Source: CAYJFD01 sp964369605 (GTDB taxonomy: Bacteria; Bacteroidota; Bacteroidia; Bacteroidales; UBA932). From it: a stretch of 47,885 nt of DNA. The stretch lies in contig CAYJFD010000016.1 of the NCBI GenBank assembly GCA_964369605.1, positions 1 through 47,885 of the forward strand, in the 5' to 3' direction. Position numbers and translations under genes: made by a program. Below, piece by piece: positions 40,820 through 47,885 of the stretch; the first letter of the stretch is position 1, and every line of letters starts with the position of its first letter. The notes under the pieces are model-generated. The model worked only from the letters and a program-made list of their open reading frames with translations. It was not told the origin of the DNA and ran no database searches.

Positions 40820-43567
40820 ATGATACCAGAGGATTTCGAAGTAGAGAATAACCAAGAAAATGAGGAATTTGATCAGGAATTTGATCAGGATTTCGAAGAC
40901 GAGAATAATCAAGAAAAAGTCCAGAATTCAGGAAAATTCGAAAAAATAGTTCAGGACGGAGAAAAGAAGTATAAACTTTCTGGAATGTACAGAGAGTGGT
41001 TTATTGATTATGCTTCTTATGTAATATTAGAAAGAGCTGTTCCTCACATAACAGATGGATTAAAGCCTGTACAGCGAAGAATACTTTATTCTATGAAGCT
41101 CCAGGATGATGGGCGACTAAATAAAGTAGCTACTTTGGTAGGTGCAACTATGCCATTTCACCCGCACGGAGATGCTTCCATCAAAGATGCTTTGGTGCAG
41201 TTAGGACAAAAAGAAATACTTATTGACTGTCAAGGAAACTGGGGAAATATTTTAACAGGTGATTCAGCGGCAGCAGGTCGTTATATTGAGGCGCGATTAA
41301 CAACTTTTGCAAAAGAAGTGGTTTTTAATGCGAAGACAACAGAGTGGGTTAGTTCCTATGACGGAAGAAATAGAGAACCTGTAAGCTTGCCTGTTAAGTT
41401 TCCATTGCTACTTGCGCAGGGTGCAGAGGGTATTGCGGTAGCACTATCTTGTAAAATTCTTCCTCATAATTTTAATGAGTTAATCGATGCATCTATTGCA
41501 TACTTACGCGGTGAGGAATTTGAACTCCTGCCTGATTTTATCACAGAGGGTCTTGCAGATGTAAGTGCGTATAATAGAGGTTTAAGAGGCGGTAAGGTAA
41601 GGGTGAGATCTAATATCGTAAAACAGAGTAAGAATACATTGGTAATAAATGAGATCCCATACGGGGAGACTACTACATCTCTAATCGAATCCATTTTAAA
41701 GGCTAATGAGAAGGGGAAAATTAAAATTAAGAAGATTGATGATAATACGGCTGAGAAAGCAGAAATCGTAATCACTTTAAATAATGATATATCTCCTGAC
41801 AGAACGATAGATGCTCTGTATGCCTTCACAAAGTGCGAAGTATCCATTTCACCTAATAGTTGTGTGATTATGGATAATAAGCCATGCTTCATAGGTGTTG
41901 ATGAGATACTTAAGCATAATACAGACAGTACAAGATCTCTTTTAAAGCAGGAGCTTGAAATTCGTTTGGCGGAACTGTCAAGTGAGTGGCACTATACCTC
42001 TCTTGAGAAGATATTTTTTGAGAATAAAATATATCAAATACTCGAGGGGCAGGCTCGCACTTGGGAACAGCAGCTTGATGAGGTATTTGTGAAGATGAAG
42101 GAGTATGAACCTGTTCTGAAGATGCCAGTAGAAATGGATGATATCTTGAAATTAGTAGAGAAACCAGTAAGAAAGATTTCACGTTTTGATATTAAGTCAG
42201 TAAATTTAAAGATCGCATCGATAGAGGAGAAGCAAGCAGAGGTAGAGGCGAATCTAAATAGACTTACAGAGTATACGATAGATTGGTATGCTTCCTTGAA
42301 GGAGAAGTACGGACATAAATATCCAAGAAGAACTAAGTTAATCTCTTTTGAAGATATTCTGGCTACTAAGGTCGCAGCAAATAATGTTAAACTTTATGTA
42401 AATAGGGAAGAAGGTTTTGTCGGAACTAATCAAAAGAAAATTGAGAACGCGGAGTATATCTGCGACTGTTCAGATATCGATGATGTAATAGTCGTATTAA
42501 AGAATGGAAAATATATGATATCGAAGATAAGTGATAAATTCTTCTTCGATAAAAATATTCTTCACGTTGCGATATTTAATAAGGCAGACCAAAGGACAAT
42601 TTACAATGTAATATACCGCTCAGGGAAGGGCGGATTATATTATGCAAAGAGATTTGCAATAGTCGGAATAACAAGAGATAAATGGTACGATCTAACCAAA
42701 GGAGAGGAGGGATCTACTATAGTATGGTTCACGTCAAATCCGAATGGAGAGGCGGAACTGTTAAGGATATACCTGAGACCAAGACCTAAATTAAAGAAGC
42801 TTAATTTCGATTTTGATTTTGCAACTCTTGCTATTAAGAATCGTTCGGCTCAAGGAAATATCGCGAGTAGATTCCCTATACAAAGAATATCTCTGAAGTC
42901 CTCAGGTGTTTCAACAATAGGAGCGAAGAAACTATGGTTTGATAGAGATATAAATAGATTAAATGATGAGGGTAGAGGAGATTTATTAGGAGATTTTATC
43001 GGAAATGAGCACATCTTAGCATTATTTAAGGAGGGTTCTTTTTATACAACGAACCTAGACTTTAGTAATAGATATCAAGGAGACTTATTATTAATTCAGC
43101 AGTTTAATCCAAAAACAGTGTGCTCGGTTGTTTATTGGGTGGAAGAAACGAAATCCTTTTACTTAAAACGATTTAATTTTGAGTTAAGTGATAATAATAT
43201 GCAGTCTATAATATCTGAATCAAAAGGATCTTATCTTCATAGTTTTTCGATGGATGCCCTACCTCAGTTAAAAATACACTTTGTTGCAACTGAGAAAAAG
43301 AGCAGAGAACCTGAGATCGTAAATGTAAGCGAATTTATTTCAGTTAAAGGCTTCAAGGCAAAGGGTAAAAGGCTATCTACTCATGAAATAGAGAGTATAG
43401 AATTTATTGAGCCTATTCTGGACTTAACTCCAGATACTGAGATGGAACTCGTTGGGATAGATGCAGGCGAGGGTATGAATCATATTATAGAGGAAGATAG
43501 CTCAACTGAATTTATGGCTGGAACAGTTATAGATTTAATTGATGAAAATGAACCAACATTATTTTAA
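40820..43567 (+). CDS. parC: DNA topoisomerase IV subunit A
   Basis: 915 residues. The catalytic Tyr155 lies in AAGRYIEARLT with Arg154 before it, and FHPHGDASIKDAL is upstream, as in GyrA/ParC. The C-terminal beta-pinwheel lacks a clear GyrA-box (QRRGGKG), favouring ParC over GyrA. An acidic N-terminal extension (about residues 1-45) contains a short repeat, FDQEFDQDF. ParC with ParE decatenates sister chromosomes. parE is not in the window. The gene sits between the response regulator and aroK. Confidence 0.9.
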   Translation: MIPEDFEVENNQENEEFDQEFDQDFEDENNQEKVQNSGKFEKIVQDGEKKYKLSGMYREWFIDYASYVILERAVPHITDGLKPVQRRILYSMKLQDDGRLNKVATLVGATMPFHPHGDASIKDALVQLGQKEILIDCQGNWGNILTGDSAAAGRYIEARLTTFAKEVVFNAKTTEWVSSYDGRNREPVSLPVKFPLLLAQGAEGIAVALSCKILPHNFNELIDASIAYLRGEEFELLPDFITEGLADVSAYNRGLRGGKVRVRSNIVKQSKNTLVINEIPYGETTTSLIESILKANEKGKIKIKKIDDNTAEKAEIVITLNNDISPDRTIDALYAFTKCEVSISPNSCVIMDNKPCFIGVDEILKHNTDSTRSLLKQELEIRLAELSSEWHYTSLEKIFFENKIYQILEGQARTWEQQLDEVFVKMKEYEPVLKMPVEMDDILKLVEKPVRKISRFDIKSVNLKIASIEEKQAEVEANLNRLTEYTIDWYASLKEKYGHKYPRRTKLISFEDILATKVAANNVKLYVNREEGFVGTNQKKIENAEYICDCSDIDDVIVVLKNGKYMISKISDKFFFDKNILHVAIFNKADQRTIYNVIYRSGKGGLYYAKRFAIVGITRDKWYDLTKGEEGSTIVWFTSNPNGEAELLRIYLRPRPKLKKLNFDFDFATLAIKNRSAQGNIASRFPIQRISLKSSGVSTIGAKKLWFDRDINRLNDEGRGDLLGDFIGNEHILALFKEGSFYTTNLDFSNRYQGDLLLIQQFNPKTVCSVVYWVEETKSFYLKRFNFELSDNNMQSIISESKGSYLHSFSMDALPQLKIHFVATEKKSREPEIVNVSEFISVKGFKAKGKRLSTHEIESIEFIEPILDLTPDTEMELVGIDAGEGMNHIIEEDSSTEFMAGTVIDLIDENEPTLF

Positions 43568-43572
43568 GGACT

Positions 43573-44100
43573 ATGATAATATCACTGATTGGATTTATGG
43601 CAGCTGGCAAAACTACTGTAGGTCAGCAATTGGCGGCTTCGATGAAGTGTCAATTTATAGATTTAGATGCGTACATAGAAGAAAAGGAGGATAAAGAGGT
43701 CTCTGAAATTTTTAATGAACTTGGCGAAGAAGCCTTTAGAAAAATGGAAGAGAAGTACCTGGAAGATGTGCTAGAGGATCATATACTGCGTTTCCCTGAA
43801 ACATTAGATGATATGGCTGAGTCTGTAGAATCAAAAAAATGTACTCTAGTAATATCTCTAGGAGGAGGAGCAGTAGCGAGCCCTCTGTGCCGAGATCTGA
43901 TAAAGAATCTTACATACTGTATTTATATAAAAGTAGATATAGATACTATTTTATCAAGACTCAGAAGTACTAGTGAAGAAGTTCAGAAAAGGCCATTACT
44001 TTCTGGTAAAGATGACTTATATAAAACAATAGAGGCTCTCTATTATCAAAGAGAGCCTCTGTATGAGGAGTTAGCTGATAAAATATCTATTACTAACTAG
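43573..44100 (+). CDS. aroK: Shikimate kinase
   Basis: 175 residues. P-loop GFMAAGKTTVGQQLA, substrate-binding FIDLDAYIEEKE, the SLGGGAVASP motif and a lid with RLRSTSEEVQKRPLL. It phosphorylates shikimate in chorismate synthesis, which also supplies tyrosine to the polyene pathway. A perfect 10-bp inverted repeat lies inside its 3' end. It starts 5 bp after parC and is convergent with the histidine kinase gene. Confidence 0.93.
   Translation: MIISLIGFMAAGKTTVGQQLAASMKCQFIDLDAYIEEKEDKEVSEIFNELGEEAFRKMEEKYLEDVLEDHILRFPETLDDMAESVESKKCTLVISLGGGAVASPLCRDLIKNLTYCIYIKVDIDTILSRLRSTSEEVQKRPLLSGKDDLYKTIEALYYQREPLYEELADKISITN
44031..44060. repeat. 10-bp perfect inverted repeat inside the aroK 3' end
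   Basis: AGAGGCTCTC (44031-44040) and GAGAGCCTCT (44051-44060) with a 10-nt loop, about 40 bp before the aroK stop. There is no T-tract, so it is not a standard terminator. It could stabilise or pause the transcript end between convergent genes, or be a by-product of codon choice. Confidence 0.7.
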
Positions 44101-44110
44101 TATAATTTAT

Positions 44111-47100
44111 TTAGTATTTTGGGAGTTTTATTGTAAAGTTTGCTCCACCGAGTTCTTTAGAAGGACTATAGCTTATTTCTCCCTTGTGTTCGTCAATAAT
44201 ACTCTTGCATATAGCTATTCCTAGACCTGTACCTTTAGATTTAGTCGTAAAGTAGGGTTTGAATATCATATTTATCAGGTCTGGGTGAATTCCCTCTCCG
44301 TTATCCTCAACGTTCACGATGTAGTGATTTCCCTCTAATTTAATCGACAGCCTGATAATAGCTTTATCAAGTGACTCTACAGCTTGGATAGCGTTTGTGA
44401 TTAAGTTAACAAATACTCTGGTAATAAGTGTCTTCTTTGCGATTATAAGTGCTTGAGGAAGTGTAGTATTGACAATAAAAGAGATATTCTCTCTATTATC
44501 AAATAGTGTAATTTGTTCGTTACTAATAACTATTAAATCCGTTATACTATTATTCTCTTCATAATATTTGGCAAAATCAGAAAACTGATTTGCTGTGTTT
44601 GAGAGAATGTCTATCTGTTCTAATAATGTTACTGAAAGAGAATCAAACTTATCTTGCCATTCAGGCCTATTTTGTTCCTTCATCTTACTTAGATGCTGAA
44701 TACTCAGCTTCATAGGCGTGAGCGGATTCTTGATTTCGTGTGCGATTTGACGTGCCATCTCTTTCCAAGCAAGTTCGCGTTCGGACTGAGCTAGCTTTTT
44801 AGTATTTGCCTTAAGATCTCCTACCATAGCATTGTAGGCCTTTACCACATTACCTAATTCGTCGTTTCTAGTATATTTGATGTGCTCAAAGCGTTTTAGC
44901 GTATTTAGGGACTTGAGTTTCTCACTTATTCTTGAGAGAGGCTTAATTATGGAGTTGGAAGTAAGGTAACTTAAAAAGATGGCTATAAGGATAATAATAA
45001 GGTAGAAATTCGTCAGAATCGCAATCATCCTACTAGTACTCTCATAGTATGCAGAGTTGTCAAGGAATAGAGGGTGATGAATTATAGCTATGAGATTTCC
45101 ACCTTGGTCGTATATCGTAGCATATCCTGAAAAATAGCTAATATCTGCTATTTGTTCTTTTGCGATAACGATGGTGTGACTCTTACTGATTAAATCTTTA
45201 TATGGTTCAGGACTTATCCTAGTGCCAATAACATATTTCTCGAAAAGATCTGGCCTGGTCGAATGAACTAAAGAGCCATTAACATCATAAATATTTAAGT
45301 CGGCACTAGAGTTAATAGATATAAAATTAAGTGTCTCGAGTGTCGTTTCATACGCAAGGGAGTCAGATACGGCTGATAGTGAATTATAACTTTCAGTAAT
45401 TATCACTTGAAGTCCTGAGATGCGCTCATTAACCTGATTTTTCATATTACTCTCGAAGAAAGAAGTAGAGAAAACATAGCTAATTATAGCGATTAGGATG
45501 AAACTACTTATTAGAGATAATGTAATAAGGGCGGTAATCCTATTTTTAAACGATTTCTTATATGATGAAAAACTATACTTCCTCCTAAGGGTTCTTGTCC
45601 CGAAAATAAGAATACCACCTAGTACGATTGAGATATACGAAGACGAGATAAAGTATGAAAAGAAAGGATATTTCGGCCTACTAATAATTACAAGAGTCGA
45701 GTCATCTATCTCACATTTATAATGAATAGTACTTTTTGGTCTAGAGTAAAGGGTATATTCTACTAATTTGGAAAGATCGTTGATTGGGTAATTGAATTCC
45801 CCTTGACTATATGTTAGAGTACCGTCTGTATATATGGCATAAGAGAACTTGTTCGGTAAAGTAAATTTGTCATTTTGATTGCCACTAGCACGTCCTGGCA
45901 AGAACATCTTATAGGCCTTGGAAACACTTTTTGAAAACTCAATATATAGGGTATACTTATCATTAGTAGTTGTAATCTCGAGCGCTCCTATGTAGCTTGT
46001 ATTGCCATCTTTTGTATTAATAAAGTAAAAATCTGAGTATTCATTTAGTTTTTGGCCGTTTTTATTTGTTATATTTTGTTCAAAGAAATCCTTGCACTCA
46101 CTCTCTAAAGAAAAGAGAGCTCTAGGCATATACTTTTTTGGGTTTTTCTTACAAACTGTAATATCTATACTGTAGTTGTCAATTACTGTATTTGAGAATA
46201 GATCTAAAAGTCTGTTGTAAATATGCTCTTCGCAATCATCTTCAGCGATGAACATTTTGATTAGTCTGTCATTATTAAGTTTATCTGTATTCTTAAGGAG
46301 AAAAAATTCCATCTCTATGTCTCTACGTGCTGTAATCTGGTCAGACCATATTCTACTTTTTGAGATTTCATTCTGATAATTAAAAATACCAATAATGGTA
46401 GATAAGTATATAGCACTTATCATTGAGTAGGTTATTATGTATTTATACCTAAATAGTTTAAATCTCTTTGTCTTTCTTAATAGTGATAATAAGAAAACCA
46501 TGGTTAGGTAGAGTGAATAGAAGATAAAAATTATGCTTAGGTATACATACAAGGCATAAACTCCTACATGTTTAATATCAAATAATAATAAGGTAATATT
46601 TGAATTGACTGAAATAGAATATACGCAGTAATGGATATAGGAGATAAGAGTAAGAATAGTTACCAAAAGTGAAGCCTTCGCTAGGTATCTTACAAGTTTA
46701 TTACGTCTGATATAGACTCTATAAAGCAGAAGTCTTATTATATACATCGATACTATGAAGTAGCAAATAGTGGCATTTGTAGTAATAAAATCTCCTAAAG
46801 AGTCAAATGAGAAATTATCAGCAAAACTGGTAGGGGAGAATATATTTAGATGATTATTTGGTTTAGAATAGATAAAATTAGCAAAGAAATGAAGTAGTAT
46901 CACCCCCAAATTAGATAACACAAGAGATTTAAAACTACGGTTCTTATAGTGATATACAATCAAACTTAAGAAAAAAAGAATAATAAATACACCTGTTAAG
47001 AAAATATTTGAATTTTTCTTTTGCATATTATTCTCAATCACAACAGAGAATAGTGCCTCGCCATCCTTACTCGATATAATATTTCTTATCCCTTGATTTA

Positions 47101-47677
47101 CAGGGTAAGTAGTTGTATATGATGGAAGTAGTTTAGTATTTACATTATTTACTAGAGCGTGATTCTCATGAATATATTCCTTTTTAATGAATATTGCAGC
47201 GATAACTGTTTCATCTCCTTTTGAATATGATTTTGCTATGTACCACCCAGATCCAATATTTACATAACTCTCAGTGTCTGTTATAGAGTTTAACTGAGAC
47301 AGCTTAAGCACATTATTTGTCCCATCAAATAGGATGTGAGAGTTGTCAAAGGCAGGAGAATATGTGTCGCTATCTGTAGGGAAGGTATTGTGCCAGAATA
47401 CAAGAGCACCAGAGCTATATTTATAGATGGTGATATCATCTGCTATATTAGTGCTTTCTGTCCATGTCTCTGGTGAGGTATTAAGAAGCGAGTCTGCTAA
47501 AATATCCATCTTCTCGATCTTATTAATAAGTCTCGATTCAATACGATTTAGCTTGAACCTTCCCAAGCTATTCTCAATGTTAAATAGAGAAAGGATATAG
47601 AAAAACACAGCAACTATTATTAAAAGTAATGCTACATTTTGCTTAATATTCTTTAAAAAATAATTAATCTTATTCAT
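44111..47677 (-). CDS. Large NtrY-like membrane sensor histidine kinase
   Basis: 1188 residues, far longer than ordinary kinases. Layout: TM1 (14-32), a first soluble region (33-222), a multi-pass block of about six or seven segments (223-432), a second soluble region (435-670), TMs near 675-693 and 715-738, a third soluble region (740-885), a final TM (887-905), then HAMP (905-965). Catalytic core: HisKA with His980 in ARQIAHEIKNPLTPMKL, the N-box Asn near 1095 (NLITNAIQAV), VEDNGEGI and GTGLGIAI. The HEIKNPLTP box is typical of NtrY. The start overlaps the rlmH stop by 8 bp. It is likely to phosphorylate a response regulator; the NtrC-like one at 39648 is a candidate. Confidence 0.9.
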   Translation of the reverse strand: MNKINYFLKNIKQNVALLLIIVAVFFYILSLFNIENSLGRFKLNRIESRLINKIEKMDILADSLLNTSPETWTESTNIADDITIYKYSSGALVFWHNTFPTDSDTYSPAFDNSHILFDGTNNVLKLSQLNSITDTESYVNIGSGWYIAKSYSKGDETVIAAIFIKKEYIHENHALVNNVNTKLLPSYTTTYPVNQGIRNIISSKDGEALFSVVIENNMQKKNSNIFLTGVFIILFFLSLIVYHYKNRSFKSLVLSNLGVILLHFFANFIYSKPNNHLNIFSPTSFADNFSFDSLGDFITTNATICYFIVSMYIIRLLLYRVYIRRNKLVRYLAKASLLVTILTLISYIHYCVYSISVNSNITLLLFDIKHVGVYALYVYLSIIFIFYSLYLTMVFLLSLLRKTKRFKLFRYKYIITYSMISAIYLSTIIGIFNYQNEISKSRIWSDQITARRDIEMEFFLLKNTDKLNNDRLIKMFIAEDDCEEHIYNRLLDLFSNTVIDNYSIDITVCKKNPKKYMPRALFSLESECKDFFEQNITNKNGQKLNEYSDFYFINTKDGNTSYIGALEITTTNDKYTLYIEFSKSVSKAYKMFLPGRASGNQNDKFTLPNKFSYAIYTDGTLTYSQGEFNYPINDLSKLVEYTLYSRPKSTIHYKCEIDDSTLVIISRPKYPFFSYFISSSYISIVLGGILIFGTRTLRRKYSFSSYKKSFKNRITALITLSLISSFILIAIISYVFSTSFFESNMKNQVNERISGLQVIITESYNSLSAVSDSLAYETTLETLNFISINSSADLNIYDVNGSLVHSTRPDLFEKYVIGTRISPEPYKDLISKSHTIVIAKEQIADISYFSGYATIYDQGGNLIAIIHHPLFLDNSAYYESTSRMIAILTNFYLIIILIAIFLSYLTSNSIIKPLSRISEKLKSLNTLKRFEHIKYTRNDELGNVVKAYNAMVGDLKANTKKLAQSERELAWKEMARQIAHEIKNPLTPMKLSIQHLSKMKEQNRPEWQDKFDSLSVTLLEQIDILSNTANQFSDFAKYYEENNSITDLIVISNEQITLFDNRENISFIVNTTLPQALIIAKKTLITRVFVNLITNAIQAVESLDKAIIRLSIKLEGNHYIVNVEDNGEGIHPDLINMIFKPYFTTKSKGTGLGIAICKSIIDEHKGEISYSPSKELGGANFTIKLPKY

Positions 47678-47885
47678 TGTGATATGGCTCTTTTTTAATT
47701 ATTGTCATGGCCCTATATAATTGTTCTAAAAATATGACTCTAATAATTTGGTGCGAAAATGTCATGTTCGAAAGCGAGAGTAAATCGGGGGCTATATTAT
47801 ATATTTTTTGAGAGAAACCATAGGCTCCACCTATAATAAATACGATATGTTTAGTGCTATTTATGATTTCTTTTTCAAGACTTTG
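47670..47885 (-). CDS. rlmH: 23S rRNA (pseudouridine1915-N3)-methyltransferase RlmH (partial, N-terminus beyond right edge)
   Basis: The 71 C-terminal residues are present, open to the window edge. They contain the SPOUT signature IVFIIGGAYGFS and the C-terminal LSLSNMTFSHQIIRVIFLEQLYRAMTII followed by KKEPYHNE, the usual end of RlmH (EPYHH or EPYHN). RlmH methylates pseudouridine 1915 in helix 69 of the large subunit. The stop codon overlaps the start of the histidine kinase gene by 8 bp, so the kinase is translated in the wake of RlmH. Confidence 0.93.
   Translation of the reverse strand, partial: QSLEKEIINSTKHIVFIIGGAYGFSQKIYNIAPDLLSLSNMTFSHQIIRVIFLEQLYRAMTIIKKEPYHNE

Noticed and set aside
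41464..42182. Long minus-strand frames opposite parC
   Set aside because: They lie opposite conserved ParC coding sequence and show no family features; shadows of the real gene.
1..47885. CRISPR arrays, tRNA/rRNA genes, insertion sequences
   Set aside because: None recognised by reading: no regularly spaced repeats, no transposase frames and no cloverleaf-like intergenic sequence; all intergenic gaps are short.

Overview
The window is AT-rich chromosomal DNA from a member of the Bacteroidota, most likely Bacteroidales. The evidence is the recurrent Bacteroidetes promoter pattern (TTTG, about 20 bp, TAnnTTTG), the absence of clear Shine-Dalgarno sites, a FISUMP-type lipoprotein, a short histone-H1-like (Hc1) protein, a clostripain-family lipoprotein, and the YtxH/holin-like gene set. 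The sequence is a draft scaffold: there are 10-N gaps at 26044-26053 and inside pth at 29581-29590, and genes are cut at both window ends.

Region 1 (1-15062, all minus strand) is one tightly packed operon for an aryl-polyene/flexirubin-type polyketide lipid. From its promoter near 15000 it reads: aromatic amino-acid ammonia-lyase, ketoreductase, FabF-like ketosynthase, ACP, LpxL/HtrB-like acyltransferase, B12-binding radical SAM enzyme, hotdog dehydratase lacking the usual His, 4HBT thioesterase, a ketosynthase fused to a second KS-like domain, a second ACP, a third ketosynthase, a free-standing KS-like (chain-length-factor-like) protein, NodB deacetylase, LolA-like carrier, canonical-His hotdog dehydratase, GT2-DUF2062 glycosyltransferase, and an MMPL exporter that runs off the left edge. 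Inference: the lyase makes an aryl-acrylate starter, the KS/KR/DH/ACP set extends it into a polyene, and the acyltransferase, GT, LolA and MMPL proteins attach it to a lipid and move it to the outer membrane. No aryl-ACP ligase and no classical methyltransferase are visible; they may lie beyond the left edge.

Region 2 (15097-25379) holds a DUF2461 protein, an orphan PurL-like C-terminal domain overlapping menG, cardiolipin synthase, a minus-strand apbE-SDR-VOC operon, a FISUMP lipoprotein, trkA and aspA.

Region 3 (25380-32449) holds an outer-membrane protein, a bidirectional terminator, a 57-residue Hc1-like protein, a three-gene YtxH/holin-like envelope operon, a clostripain homologue that has lost both catalytic residues, the rplY-pth pair behind a structured leader, and a CPBP protease-manA-S4 operon facing ftsB.

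Region 4 (32459-47885) is mostly housekeeping: purB, folP, tmk, a MauE/DoxX-like membrane protein, an omega-amidase-like hydrolase, efp, ispH, cmk, a sigma54-type response regulator without a DNA-binding domain, parC, aroK, a very large NtrY-like histidine kinase and the 3' end of rlmH. No tRNA, rRNA, CRISPR array, insertion sequence or prophage was recognised, and no gene-free stretch exceeds about 170 bases.
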